A stretch of 64,000 nt of DNA from Pontederia crassipes (lineage: Eukaryota; Streptophyta; Magnoliopsida; Commelinales; Pontederiaceae). The translations under genes and the position numbers were made by a program. Below are positions 1 to 11,990 of the stretch, one piece after another. How positions within the stretch are numbered: position 1 is the stretch's first letter; every line of letters starts with the position of its first letter. The notes beneath the pieces were generated by a model. The model saw only the letters and a program-made list of their open reading frames with translations. It searched no databases and was not told the origin of the DNA. The stretch spans positions 14,377,501 through 14,441,500 of the forward strand of contig CM060195.1 in assembly GCA_030549335.1 (NCBI GenBank). Reading direction: 5' to 3'.

Positions 1-1538
1 ACTTCACTATACTGCAAGTGCACATGTCAGAGTAATAGACTCAAGTGTCGTATCCACAGTGATTTAAGAGCTAAAGACTCACTAACTAGACTAGACTAAT
101 CCTAAACTAAGATAGCTAAAATAACAAGTAAGTGAAAGGGAAGATAACACAGAATCAAACTATAGCTAAGAGATACTCTTTTTGGTAGAGATACTCTTTT
201 TGGTGTTAAAATGATTAATGTGGACTGAAATCTAACTAGCTAGCTGAAAACCTTAAGGGGATTAACAATTAATGACTGATTCTCCTAGGAATGAGGTTCA
301 TCTAATTCTACTATAGATGGATTAGAATAATTCAGCAATGCAAGTTAGGTCAGATTCAACCTATATAAGGAACTATTCTCACAGTGCATTAGAATTAAAA
401 CTAAACATCATATTCTCATATGAATGTTAGCTACGTTGATTTAAGAAGGATCTTTACTGATGTTAGATTATCATGAAGCATAGCACATGACATTTACTGA
501 TATGCTAGCAATCCTCTCAAACATAAGCATAACAAGTAAAGTCTAAAGATGATATCACAAGTAATCAACAATTACAATGATAGAGCAATTGAATTAACTA
601 ACCACACAGAAACATAATCAGATCCAACACTAATGTCAATGTTCTCGGTTTATCTCTAAACATCAAGGGAACCTATTATCAATCTCTTGGCTGCCAATAC
701 AATGTGAGGTTCACACTAACAAAAGATAATTGAATTCATCAAACTCACAACAATAGATTGGAATCAAGAAACATATCATTGTTCTTAGTTCATTTCTAAA
801 TAAGAGGGAAATCTTAAATCAACTTTTTAGTTTCTATTACAAACATGATTCTCAATGATAAGAACAGATTCCAAAATTTCAGAATTGTACCAACATCAAA
901 AATGAAATCAGAAATGTTCATCATCCATTCATAACTAAAACTAGACTACTACCCTATCCTAGGAGAGCTTAGATTTAGCTTCTCATAGATGCTAAAACTA
1001 ATACAAAATAGAGAAGGAATTCAGTAAAAATCATTCTGAAATCTGTCGATAGAAAAATTAGCTTCAGCTCCTTCTCCTTTAGCTCTCAAGTCCAGAATTC
1101 TACAAATGGTGGCTGCCCCCTCCATTTCTCCTAGAATCATTCCTTTTATATGACCTTTCTTCACCCTTTGATGCAAATCAGAAGCTTCTATTCTTTCTGA
1201 TCCATCTGTCCTGGTCTCCTCCTTTTCCAGCAGATTTCTTTTTGCTTTTTGGCAGCTTGCAGTGGTCCCCCCTCCTTTTCCAGCAGGATTTTATCTTGAT
1301 TAGTTGTTGAATTCAGGAGAACAACAAGCATCAGACCTTCAAATGAAAATTAAACAAATAGGGGGTTAGAACATCATATAAAATAGCTCAATTATCAAGT
1401 GCAGCATAGTATTATGCAGGAATGATAATTACATGTACATTGAGCATAATTATCCAAATATACACATTTCAAGGCTTATGTGCACATGAATTCATATGTA
1501 GAAATGAGTAAAATCATAGTATGATCAGCTAGTGATCA
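1..1538 (-). repeat. 3' LTR of Athila-like copy 1 (truncated by window)
   Basis: Aligns colinearly with 8518-10046. About 92 bases of the LTR should lie left of the window. It ends in CA on the plus strand (TG on the element strand). It differs from the other LTR by a short tandem duplication at about 171-205 (GAGATACTCTTTTTGGT appears twice) and scattered substitutions. Confidence 0.93.
1143..1150 (-). promoter_or_regulatory. LTR TATA box (3' LTR copy)
   Basis: Minus-strand TATAAAAG, conserved at the matching place in the 5' LTR (9647-9654). It lies about 400 bases inside the upstream end of the LTR, consistent with a U3 promoter. Confidence 0.6.
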
Positions 1539-1556
1539 AACTACCCCAAGCTTAGT
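1539..1556 (-). other. Polypurine tract of Athila-like copy 1
   Basis: On the element strand AAGCTTGGGGTAGTT directly precedes the LTR start TGATCACTAG. This is the expected plus-strand priming site. A second, similar tract lies about 960 bases upstream at 2510-2525. Confidence 0.7.
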
Positions 1557-2902
1557 GTTTTGCTTGTCCTCAAGCAAAATATTCAGATATTAAGAACAAA
1601 GATTGAAGTTAATAGTTCACAAATGAATTCAGATTCAGCTGTAAAAGATCAAATGAGTTTCCCACTTTGCTAACACCTCTTGCCATTCTTTCCAATACCC
1701 AATCTCTGGCTGAGGAATCACAAAGGCTAAAGCAAATTTAAGCCATGAAAGAAGTACTAACAATAACTGAATTTGAATTTCAGGGATTGCCAACTTTACT
1801 ATAAAGGTTGAACTACCAATCTCTTGATGAACAAATTTTTGTATTGTTTAAATAGGATAAACCTGACATTTATTCATGATGATGCAAATAAATAGGTTTA
1901 AAACCTGATTTTTATTCATGCTGGTCAACAAGATAAAAAAACTTGGTTTTATTCAGGAGAGATCCCTTTTGGAATTTAACTCTCTTTATTCATGTATGCA
2001 TGCAATGCATAATGCAACTTTTCATTTTCTCTTTTTTTTTTAATTTTTTTTCTTTTCTATTCATGAAGTGAGCAGTTGTTCAAATTCAAGTAAAGTTTAG
2101 ATTCCTTAATACAAAGAGTCAAGTTTTCCTATTTAGCATAGCAGCAAAAGCCTTGATTCCATTCTAGACATCTTCTAATTTCTGACCAACCCATGAGTAT
2201 TAGCTAGTGTTACCCACAAAGAGAGAGGTCTTAGCTGAATTGAGTTCAAATGCATCTGAAAAGTGAGTTGATTGAAGTAAAAAGATTAATAGCCAACTTG
2301 ACTACTTGGTGTTGGAGTGTACTAGCTGTTATACTAGAAGATTTCTACTTAACAATGATGAGCACAAATGATAACATGACTTGAGCTGAACAGTAGTAAT
2401 GATAATAATGATAACAATGATAACCTGGTTATAGATATGATATGAACTTTTAAAATGAACTAAAAATATGGTGATATGATAATAGAGTTAAAAAATGTAC
2501 CAGGTATCCTCCCCCAAGCTTATCATCAGCACTGTCCTCAGTGATGAGTCATCCAAGCAAGGGAGAGGATTGGATGGGTGTTCAACTCTTGAAATGAGAT
2601 GCATTGCTTCATTTCTTCTTTGGGTATTTCATTTCAATATTTGATATCAGAAATGGTGTTGACCAACTCTTCCTGATATGGAATCAAATTCTCTAGGTTA
2701 GATTATGTTCCTCTCTAATTTATTCCTGCAAAACAAAAGGAAATTAGATATGAAAGGGCTTGGGTTGCCTCCCAAGAAGTGCCCTACTTTAATGTCTTAG
2801 GCTAGACATTATTACATTCAGCATCAACTAGAGAATTCATGTGGATTTGATAGCATAAGCACTTCCTTAGCTGGATTCTCTACTGTGGGATTTCAATATG
2901 AA
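1557..2902 (-). other. Non-coding 3' internal region of Athila-like copy 1
   Basis: About 1.35 kb between integrase and the purine tract with no long reading frame on either strand. Athila elements often carry an extra ORF here; none is recognisable in this copy. It contains a second purine tract (minus-strand AAGCTTGGGGGAGGATACC, about 2507-2525) and a T-rich run at 2030-2055. Confidence 0.6.
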
Positions 2903-4638
2903 TTATTTCAGTCTTTGGGCATTCACTTTGAAAATATCTGAATTATCATTTTCAAGGTCCACAGCTCTAAAGGAATAAACATTGTGGACTTTAAATGGTC
3001 CACACCATCTGGATTTCAGTTTTCTAGGAAATAGATTGAGCCTTGAATTGTACAGTAGGATCAAGTCTCCTACCTTGAATTCTTTCTTCAAGATTCTGTT
3101 GTCATGCCACCTTTTTGTTCTCTCTTTGTAAAATACAGAATTGTGGTAGGCATTGAGCCTGATTTCATCCAATTCATCCAGTTGAAGTAATCTCTTCTGT
3201 CCACAGAATTTCATATCATAATTCAGAACCTTAACAACCCAATATGCCTTGTGTTTAAGCTCAATTGGCAAATGACAAGTTTTTCTATAGACCAGTTTAT
3301 ATGGAGAGACACCAATTAGAGATTTATAACCTGTTCTATAGGCTCAAAGTATATCATTCAGTTTACTACTCCAATCCTTTCTAGTCAAAGAGACGGTCTT
3401 CTCCAGGATGGTTTTGATTTCCCTATTTGAAATTTCAGCTTGGCCATTTGTTTGTGAATGATGAGATTATGCTTGACTCCATACTTGCTTAGAAGGTTCT
3501 CAAAAGTCTTCTAAATGAAATGGCTCCCTCCATCACTGATAACTACTCATGAAACTCCAAATCTTGGGAAAATAATATCCTTGAACAATCTGATAATAGC
3601 TTTAGAATCAGCAGCCACTGTTGGGATTGCTTCTATCCACTTGGACACATAATCAACAACCAATAGGATGAACTTATATCCAAATGAGTTAGGGAAATGT
3701 CCCATATAATCAATTCCCCATACATCAAAGATTTCAACTTCTAGAATTCCATTTTGAGGCATTTCATTTCTTCTGGAAATTGTCCCTGCTCTTTGACACA
3801 CATCACATCTCTTTCCATAGATATGAGCATCCTTAAATAGAGAAGGCCAATAAAATCCAGATTGAAGCACTTTGGCAGCTGTCTTTTGAGTGGCTCCATG
3901 TCCTCTATAAGGTGAAGAGTGGCATTGACGTAGAATGTCCTGAAATTCAGATTCTGGCACACATCTCCTAAACATTCCATCAGGGGACTTTTTGAATAGA
4001 AATGGGTCATCCCAATAGTAATCCTTGATGTCATGAAAGAACTTTTTCTTTTGCTGGTATGAGTAGTCAATTGGAATGATCCCACAAGCTAAATAATTGA
4101 CAATATCAGCATACCATGGAGCTTGAGTGGCTGAGATGGTCATTAGAAAGTCATCAGGGACAGAATCATTAATAGGAATTGTGGAAGATTCCTGACTTCT
4201 TTCCAATCTGGACAAGTGATCAGCTACTAAGTTTTCAGTGCCCCTCTTGTCTCTGATTTCCACATCAAATTTTTGAAGTAATAGAATCCATCTTATCAAT
4301 CTTGGCTTTGACTTCTTCTTGTTGATAAGATGCCTTACAGCTTGGTGATCAGTGTATACAATAACGTTGGCTCCAACAAGATATGATCTAAACTTATCAA
4401 AGGCAAATACCACAGCCAATAGCTCTTTTTCAGTAGTAGCATAATTAACTTGAGCTTCATCCAGAGTTTTGCTAGCATAGCAAATAACATGATGTCTTTT
4501 ATCTTTTGTTTGGCCTAAAACTGCTCCCACTGTTTGATTAGAAGCATCACACATCACTTCAAATGGCAAGAACCAATTTGGTGGTTGTACAATTGGGGCT
4601 GATGTTAGAGCTTGTTTCAGTTGATTGAAAGCTTTCAA
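2903..4638 (-). pseudogene. RNase H and integrase, broken (Athila-like copy 1)
   Basis: The segment from 4638 to 3547 is open for 363 codons. RNase H shows MCDAS (catalytic Asp about residue 31), TEKE near 70-72 and YTDH with Asp about 97. The integrase zinc-binding motif follows (His about 240 and 247, CDVC at 278-281), then the core beginning VWGIDYMG with the first catalytic Asp about 310. A stop near 3547 is followed by frameshifted codons through the SDGGSHF region at 3546-3272. The C-terminal integrase domain (VGDLILLYNSRL, LKSRWCGPF) is open again at 3271-2903. RNase H is out of frame with the RT segment upstream, with a frameshift near 4640-4660. The full integrase cannot be made from this copy. 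Confidence 0.88.
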
Positions 4639-4660
4639 ACATTCTTCATCAAAATTGAAT

Positions 4661-5754
4661 TCACGACTCCTTTGCTAACAACTTTGTGAGGGGTCTAGCT
4701 ATCATTGAGAAGTTCTTTATAAATCTTCTATAGAAGCCTGCATGACCTAAGAAACTTCTCACTGCCTTCACATTTTTGGGTGGTGGTAGTTTCTCAATAG
4801 CTTCAATCTTGGCTTTATCCATTTCAATTCCCTTATTAGAGACAATGTGTCCTAGAATAACTCCTTCTTGAACCATAAAGTGACATTTCTCCCAATTGAG
4901 AATCAGGATAGACTCCCTGCATCTTTGCAATACCTTTGTCAAATTATCTAAACAACTTTCAAAAGAATCTCCATATACTGAAAAGTCATCCATGAAAACT
5001 TTCATAATATCATCAATGAAATCTGAGAAAATTGACATTATACACCTCTGAAATGTAGCTGGAGCATTACATAAATCAAATGGCATTATTCTATAAGCAA
5101 ATATCCCATATGGACATGTAAAAGTAGTCTTGTCCTGATCTTGAGGGTGAATTGGAATCCGTAAGAATCCTGAATAGCCATCTAAATAGTAGAAGTGAGA
5201 GTGCTTAGCTAGTCTCTCTAGCATTTGGTTAATGAAAGGAAGTGAGAAATGGTCCTTCCTAGTTGCTTTGTTTAATTTTCTGAAGTCAATGCATATTATC
5301 CATCTAGTCACTGTTCTAGTAGAAATCAACTCATTAGAATCAGATTTCACAATTGTGATTTCACCTTTCTTTGGTACCACTTGGACTGGACTAATCCATT
5401 CACTATCTGAAATTGAATATATGATTCCAGCATTTAAGAGCTTTAGTACTTCCTTCTTCAAAACTTCTTTCATAATTGGATTCAATCACATTCAATTGTA
5501 GCCTTATAGTTGTCTTCCATGAGAATTCTGTGCATGCAAATTGAGGGGTTGATTCCTTTGATATCATCCATTGAATACCCAATTATTTCCATATATAGCT
5601 TCAATCTTTTCAATAGGTCTTGAATTTGATTTTGGGGTAACTTGGCATTGATTATCACTGGATATGTGGAGTTTTCCCCTAGAAACTCATACTTCAGATT
5701 GCTAGGAAGAGGCTTCAACTCCAATTTGAAAGAATTCTCCTTAATAGAGCCCAT
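4661..5754 (-). pseudogene. Reverse transcriptase, frameshifted (Athila-like copy 1)
   Basis: Two overlapping open pieces encode RT. The piece from 5754 to 5482 carries the N-terminal leader with DIKGINPSICMHRILME. The piece from 5485 to 4661 (274 codons) carries the palm: ICIDFRKLN, YYLDGYSG with the motif-A Asp about residue 102, MPFDLCNAPATFQRC, and catalytic FMDD at about 164-167. They are in different frames, joined by a frameshift at about 5482-5500. The thumb/connection motif [15 protein letters not shown] is present. FMDD instead of YVDD is usual for this gypsy lineage. Confidence 0.9.
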
Positions 5755-5778
5755 ATTAACTTCAGTAGTGAAAACCTC

Positions 5779-6951
5779 CTAGATTACATTCTGAATTTCT
5801 GATTTCTCTATTGATCTAGCTGAATCCATAATAGAATGGCAAGCCTTAGCTTCAGAATAATCTAATTCCTTCAAATGATCAAACATAAGACATCTTTGTA
5901 AAGGGTCTTCAATTGAAATTATTGTAGATACTTGTTCTACTAGCTGATTGATTTGCCTATCTTCAAGGTCTTCATGTTGAAAATTAGGACTACTGATAAC
6001 TTGAGATAGATTGAACTCTATCTTGTCTTCTCCAATATGAAATATCAATCTACCTTCTTTGACATCAATTACAGCTTCTACAGTGGCTAAGAAAGGTCTA
6101 CCCAATAGAATTGGAGTATTCAAATCTTCATCCATATCAAGAACAACAAAATCTACAGGAATGTAGAATTTTCCAACCTTCAATGGTATGTCTTCAAGAA
6201 TTTCATGTGGATACTTGATTGATCTATCAGCTAGCTGCAAAGACATATTAGTAGATTTCAAATCTCCAACTTCTAACTTCCTGCACAACGATAAGGGAAT
6301 CACACCAACAGAAGCACCTAAATCAAACATAGCCCTTTGAATTTTCCTATTTCCAATATCACAAGGAATTGAAAAGCTTCCTGGATCCTTCAATTTGGAA
6401 GGGAGCTTATTTTGGATTATAGCTGAGGCTTCTTCAGTTAAGATTATAGTTTCATGTTCCATAATCCTTCTCTTCTTAGTCAAGATCTCTTTAAGTAACT
6501 TGGCATAAGATGGCATTTTCTGAATGGCTTCTACAAATGGTACATTAATGTAAAGCTTTTTCAGAATTTTCATAAATCTACCATATTGTTGATCTTGTCT
6601 AGCCTTGAGTAGCCTCCGTGTGAATGGTACAGGATCATAAATTCTTGCCTTGATTTCATCTTGAAAGTTTTTATTCTTGTTTTCTACTTCAATTTTTTCC
6701 ACAGCCTCTTTTGGAGTTTTTGATATTGGATTGACTCTAGTTGAATTGTCTTCAACATGCCTCATTGGTTCTTCAATAACTCTATCACTTCTGAGTTGAA
6801 TAGCTTGCACTTGCTCTTTAGGGTTGATTTCTAGTTGTCCTGAAAAGAACCCTGGAGTTCTAATTGAAGTACTAGCTTGTTGGGCTATCTGATTCTCAAG
6901 CACCTTGTTATGAGCACTTAAAGTTTCTAATTCAGAAGTCAATTTAAGCAT
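5779..6951 (-). pseudogene. Gag tail and aspartic protease, 390-codon open segment (Athila-like copy 1)
   Basis: The protease core is visible at about residues 195-310: IPCDIGN, then the active-site motif FDLGAS with catalytic Asp about 210, LQLADRSIKYPHEILEDIPLKVGKF, and LGRPFLAT near the end of the fold. The first 180 residues are charged, coiled-coil-like gag tail and linker. The segment ends at a stop 25 bases before the next in-frame pol segment at 5754, so a single stop separates protease from the RT leader. It is out of frame with gag upstream. The active-site motif looks intact, but the polyprotein context is broken. Confidence 0.85.
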
Positions 6952-8239
6952 TGCTTCTTCCTGTTTCTCTTGTTACTTCAAAATTGTTTGCAGCAGCTCT
7001 TCCATGCATCTTAGATATCTGTGAAATTTGAACTTGTTGCTCATATGATGGCCTTTGCAGTTGGACATTTGGTTGATTATATGGAAGTGGTTGATTCTTG
7101 GGTAAAATTTTGGGTTGCCAATTGGAATTCTAAATTGGTGGGGTTTGGTAATGATTTGCCTTGTATGAAAGATAGGGATGATTCCTATTCTCAGGTGTGT
7201 AATACTCAGAAGGAGGCTTCACACCATAATTCACCACTACATGTACTTGATCAATATTTTGCTCATGTTGTTACATAATCAGATTGCAACTTTCTATTAC
7301 ATGCCCCTGGTTTCCACAAACATCACATCTATTTTCAGTGGTAGTTGTCTTGTTCACATTGGGTGATAAATTCAGCTTCTCCAAAGCTTTTTGCAGAACT
7401 TCCTCAATCTGGACAGAAATATTGTTGACTTGGCTCTCAGATGGTGGTCTTCTTGTTCTGTCATGAGTTAGGAAATTGTGGTTCTTAGTTATGTTTTCTA
7501 TCAACTGATATGCCTCATCAATATTCTTGGAAGCAAATATTCCACCAGCAGTAGTGTCCAAAGTCACTTTAGAAGGATAATTTAGTCCCTTGTGAAAATA
7601 GTTCACCAATTGCCATTTCTCAAATCCATGGTGTGGACATGCCCTCAACAAACTTTGAAGTCTTTGCCAAGCATCACAGATGTTCTTATGGTCTAATTGA
7701 TAGAATCTAGCAATTTAATCTCTATAGTTATCAGTCTTCCTAGGAGGAAAGAATTCAGATAGAAATAATTGCACAATTGAATCCCAAGTTGCAATTTCTT
7801 CATGAGTGAGAGACTTGTACCAAATCTTGGCTCTATCCTTGAGTGAGAAAGGGAACAACCTCATATAGACAGCATTCATAGGAGTGTTATGAAAATGAAC
7901 TGTACTGCACATCTCCTTGAAATTATCAATATTTAAAGCTAGATCTTCAGTGCCTAGTCCTGCAAATTGATGTTGCCTAATCATGTTGACTAGATCTGGA
8001 TTCAATTCAAATGTAGCAGCAGGTGCAATGACTCCATCAACTGGTTGTCCTCTAACATTGCTTGGTGAATAACAGTCTTTCAATGTTCTTGGAGCAGCCA
8101 TGGTGTCTTGATTGTTTATCTCTTCTTCAAATATCCGTCTTCTTTTTTGTTCTCTTTGCAATCTTCTTCTTCTATTGAATCTTCTTTCAGGTTTAGGATC
8201 AGATAAGTATAGATCTTCTTGACTATCTGAATCCTGCAT
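6952..8239 (-). pseudogene. Gag, interrupted by in-frame stops (Athila-like copy 1)
   Basis: The 8239-7715 and 7651-7271 segments share one frame and are separated by one stop near 7715. They contain the retrotransposon gag core (FHNTPMNAVYMRLFPFSL, AKIWYKSL, FPPRK) and a CCHC zinc knuckle, CDVCGNQGHVIESC, at about 7290-7330. Another stop at about 7271-7273 is followed by a Q/P/N-rich tail in the same frame to about 6960. The start at 8239 is the first Met after a leader of about 160 bases from the primer site. Confidence 0.87.
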
Positions 8240-8401
8240 AAATTGAAATTAGAAGTATCAAGTTCAAACAAGAAAGAAAGTCAAGCAGAATTGAACATTC
8301 AGAGTGATACTTGATGTAAATGAAAATTGAGCTGAAAAAGGATGTAATAACTAGTCTAAAACAAATTTAAACTACATAAAGTAAATATAATTAGCCTCAA
8401 A

Positions 8402-8419
8402 TCCCCGACAACTCTGCTA
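8402..8419 (-). other. Primer binding site, degenerate tRNA-Asp type
   Basis: The plus strand reads TCCCCGACAACTCTGCTA, 13 of 18 matches to the 3' end of plant tRNA-Asp (as I know it), placed immediately inside the LTR. The second Athila-like element at 27,280 has a better version of the same site. Confidence 0.75.
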
Positions 8420-8425
8420 AAAACT

Positions 8426-10046
8426 TGATGTGAAATGTGTGGAGTATAATTAACTTGTTAAATTATAGCATATAATTGAGAAAAATGCAACTAAATGAAA
8501 TATTGTCCAAACTCCTCACTTCACTATACTGCAAGTGCACAGGTCAGAGTAATAGACTCATGTCGTATCCACAGTGATTTGAGAGCTAAAGACTCACTAA
8601 CTAGACTAGACTAATCCTAAACTAAGATAGCTGAAACAATAAGTAAGTGAAAGGGAAGATAACACAAAATCAAACTATAGCTAGGAGATACTCTTTTTGG
8701 TGTTAAAATGATTAATGTGGACTGAAATCTAACTAGCTAGCTGAAAACCTTAAGGGGATTAACAATTAATGACTGATTCTCCTAGGAATGAGGTTCATCT
8801 AATTCTACTATGGATGGATTAGAACAATTCATCAATGCAAGTTAGGTCAGATTCAACCTATATAAGGAACTGTTCTCATAGTGCATTAGAATTAAAACTA
8901 AATATCATATTCTCATATGAATGTTAGCTAGGTTGATTTAAGAAGGATCTTTACTGATGTTAGATTATCATGAAGCACAACAGATGACACTTACTGATAT
9001 GTTAGCAATCCTCTCAGACATAAGCATAACAAGTAAAGCCTAAAGATGATATCACAAGTAATCAACAATTACAATGATAGAGCAATTGAATTAACTAACC
9101 ACACAAAACTATAATCAGATCCAACACTAATGTTAATGTTCTCGGTTTATCTCTAAACATCAAGGGAACCTATTATCAACCTCTCGGCTGCCAATACAAT
9201 GTGAGGTTCACACTAACAAAAGATAATTGGATTCATCAAACTCACAACAATAGATTGGAATCAAGAAACATATCATTGTTCTTAGTTCATTTCTGAATAA
9301 GAGGGAAATCTTAAATCAACTTTTCAGTTGCTATTACAAACAGAATTCTCAATGATAAGAACATATTCCAAAATTTCAGAATTGTACCAACATCAGAAAT
9401 GAAATAAAAAATGTTCATCATCCATCCATAACTAAAACTAGACTACTATCCTATTCTAGGAGAACTTAGATTTAGCTCCTTATAAATGCTAAAACTAATA
9501 CAAAACAAAGAAGGAATTCAGTAAAAGTCATTATGAAATTTGTCGACAAAAAAATCAGCTTCATCTCCTTCTTCTCCCCCTTCAGCTCTCAGGTCCAGAA
9601 TTCTGCAAATGGTGGCTGCCCCCTCCATTCCTCCTAGAATCCTCCCTTTTATATGACCTTTCTTCACCCTTTGATGCAAATAAGAAGCTTCTATTCTTTC
9701 TGATTCATGCCATCTATCCTGGTCCCCTCCTTTTCCAGCAGATTCCTTTTTGAATTTTGGCAGCCAGCAGTGGTCCCCCTCCTTTTTCAGCAGGATTTGT
9801 GCCTTGATTAGTTGCTGAATTCAAGAGAACAGCAAGCATCAGACCCTCAAATGAAAATTAAACAAATAGGGGGTTAGAACAACATATAAAACAGCTCAAT
9901 TATCATGTGCAACATAGTATTATGCAGGAATGATAATTACATGTACATTAAACATAATTATCCAAATATATACATTTCAAGGCTTATGTGCACATGAATT
10001 CAGATGTAGAAATGAGTAAAATCATAGTATGATCAGCTAGTGATCA
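8426..10046 (-). repeat. 5' LTR of Athila-like copy 1 (1,621 bp)
   Basis: Runs TGATGTGAAATG to AGCTAGTGATCA on the plus strand, with TG/CA ends. It is bounded on the left by the primer site and on the right by the host LTR of another element. The right target duplication is probably GGTAG (10047-10051); its partner is outside the window. Confidence 0.93.
9647..9654 (-). promoter_or_regulatory. LTR TATA box (5' LTR copy)
   Basis: Minus-strand TATAAAAG about 400 bases from the U3 start, conserved with 1143-1150. It would drive transcription leftward through gag-pol. Confidence 0.6.
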
Positions 10047-11976
10047 GGTAGGTAGGGGGATACCCATGGCGTCAGTTTTTCGCGACATGAACCCTGAACT
10101 CTTCTCCGTTTTATAGAGATTACATTATATATTGTTTGCATCTATTAAATATCGTATGACATAAATAGAATGATTAGAAGTTATCGGAAACACAATTTCT
10201 TGATGACGTAATAACTCGGCTCGGGTTCTATTCTACCCGGCCCGAGTTCAACAAAATTTAGACCGAATCGTAATAGGAACCGGACCGAGTTCCATGAACC
10301 CGGCCTGGGTTCCCATAGGCGCGGTCCGGGTTCCCTTACCCGAGTGCGTCATGATATTAGATCAATAGAACTGAATTGGGTTCTGGTTTATCCGGCCCGG
10401 GTTCCGAAGACTAATGGATTGAAATCGAGCCGATCCGGCTCGGGTTTTACTTGACCCAGCCCGTGTTTGGATGATTGATATAGAATTGGATAAAGATAGA
10501 CTTGACCTGAGTTTTACCAGAACTGACCCGAGTTCTGATATAGAAATCGGAGACAGTTAAATAGATGAACCTGCCCGAGTTTGTCCTAGTGCGGGCTGAA
10601 TACCGAGGATTTAAAATATATTGCTAAATAACTATTTAAGTTTAATTGCATTGATTCATGATCATGCATTGGTATGTATTGGTCTAGCGAATGTGGTTGT
10701 TATTTTGATTGATGTTAATAAACTATAATTGTAATATGCTAATTGATAATAATTAATTATGAATTCATGATATTTTGTTCAATTGGCATAAATTGATAAT
10801 TAATGGGATTATTGATATTGATTGTGCATCATCCAAGTGACGATATGGAAAATTGTTGCAATTGAATTGTTAGTTTGATAATTGAGACCTTCATGGTCGA
10901 TGGAGGCCGTTATGGTCGATGGAGGCCCTCGTGGTCGATAGAGGTCCTTGTGATGGATTGAGGCCCATTGGGGCGATAGAGGCTCATGGAGTCGATTGTT
11001 GATGCATCATGGAGGCCCTTGTGGTCGATTGAGGCCTTTATGGTCGATGGAGGCTCATGAAGTTGATTGTTAATGCATAATAGTTAATGGAGACCCTTGT
11101 TGTCGATTGAGACCTTTACGGTCGCTGGAGACCCTTGTGGCCGATTGAGATCTTTATGGTCGATGGAGGCCCTAGTGGTCGATGGAGATCCTTGTGATCG
11201 ATGGAGGCCCATTGTGGTCGATGGAGACCGTTATGGTCGATGAATGTATTCATAATTGAATTGAATTATTAATTGAGTTGTTAATTGAATTGAATTGCAT
11301 TGTTGATTGAATTACGCCCTAGTGGCTAATTGATAATTAAATTACTCCCTAGTGGATGATGGAAAATTGAATAGATAAATTATTTATAGAGATGATAATT
11401 GATCATTGTTTATTGTTTCCTTCACCGACTTATGGCCAACTAGTAATTGATTTAAGATAATTGAATCGAATTGAATGTATATTGATCATCAGTAATTTAT
11501 GACATGGATAATTACTATGATTGGTCAAATTGTTTATGATTTATTGATTATTGTCAATGTTATCTATTCTGACTAATTATATATTATTGTTTATTGATAA
11601 TATTGATATTGACCATGATTCATATAGTTATTTTTATAGGTGACCCTATGTATTGAGTTATGTCATTGGGCTTTGCCCCTGTATATGGATCCATACAGGT
11701 AATCATGATGGCGATGGTGAGGCGGTTAGTGGCTCCTCTGACGGGTGACACACACATGGATATAGGGTCCATTATTGTATAGACGTGGGCCCTAACCCAC
11801 AAGTTATTGAACATGATATAAATATCTTCCGCATATTGTAATAAAATATTTTAAATTAATCTTCCTATTATGTAAGTCAGTTTGTTGACTAGTCAAAGTC
11901 AAGGTATAGAATTGAGTGGCGTCGCCGAGATAGCCTTCTGAGCAGGCAAAAGAAAAAAAAATCTCGGAGAGTTATA
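10047..11976 (+). repeat. 5' LTR, 3' part, of Del/Tekay-like element
   Basis: Colinear with 13,898-16,051 of the 3' LTR except that it carries one copy rather than two of a 250-bp unit. It ends GAGAGTTATA just before the primer site. It contains many CCGGCCCGGGTTC-like motifs (10,200-10,600) and a GGTCGATGGAGGCC minisatellite. No gene is present. Confidence 0.88.
10885..11250 (+). repeat. Minisatellite in 5' LTR, unit about GTCGATGGAGGCCNTTRTG
   Basis: About 18 degenerate units of 15-25 bases built around GGTCGATGGAGGCC. The matching array is in the 3' LTR at 14,990-15,350 with different unit variants. Confidence 0.85.
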
Positions 11977-11990
11977 AAGGTATCAGAGCC
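11977..11990 (+). other. Primer binding site, tRNA-iMet type
   Basis: AAGGTATCAGAGCC follows the 5' LTR end. GGTATCAGAGC is the standard complement of the initiator tRNA-Met 3' end in plant LTR elements. Confidence 0.85.

Larger units (their letters stand above)
1..10046 (-). mobile_element. Athila-like Ty3/gypsy retrotransposon, copy 1 (left LTR clipped)
   Basis: Read on the minus strand the order is LTR, tRNA-Asp-type primer site, gag, protease, reverse transcriptase, RNase H, integrase, a long non-coding tail, purine tract, LTR. The two LTRs are near-identical over about 1.5 kb, and the left one starts inside the window edge. Protease-RT-RNaseH-integrase order is Ty3/gypsy; the tRNA-Asp primer site, the DLGA protease motif and the long 3' tail point to the Athila lineage. 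All coding regions carry stops or frameshifts, so it is not autonomous. It is inserted in the 5' LTR of the Del/Tekay-like element to its right. Confidence 0.92.

Noticed and set aside
11979..11990. tRNA gene fragment
   Set aside because: The match is the complement of a tRNA 3' end right after an LTR, so a primer binding site; no cloverleaf around it. The same holds for 19,665, 57,655 and 62,645.
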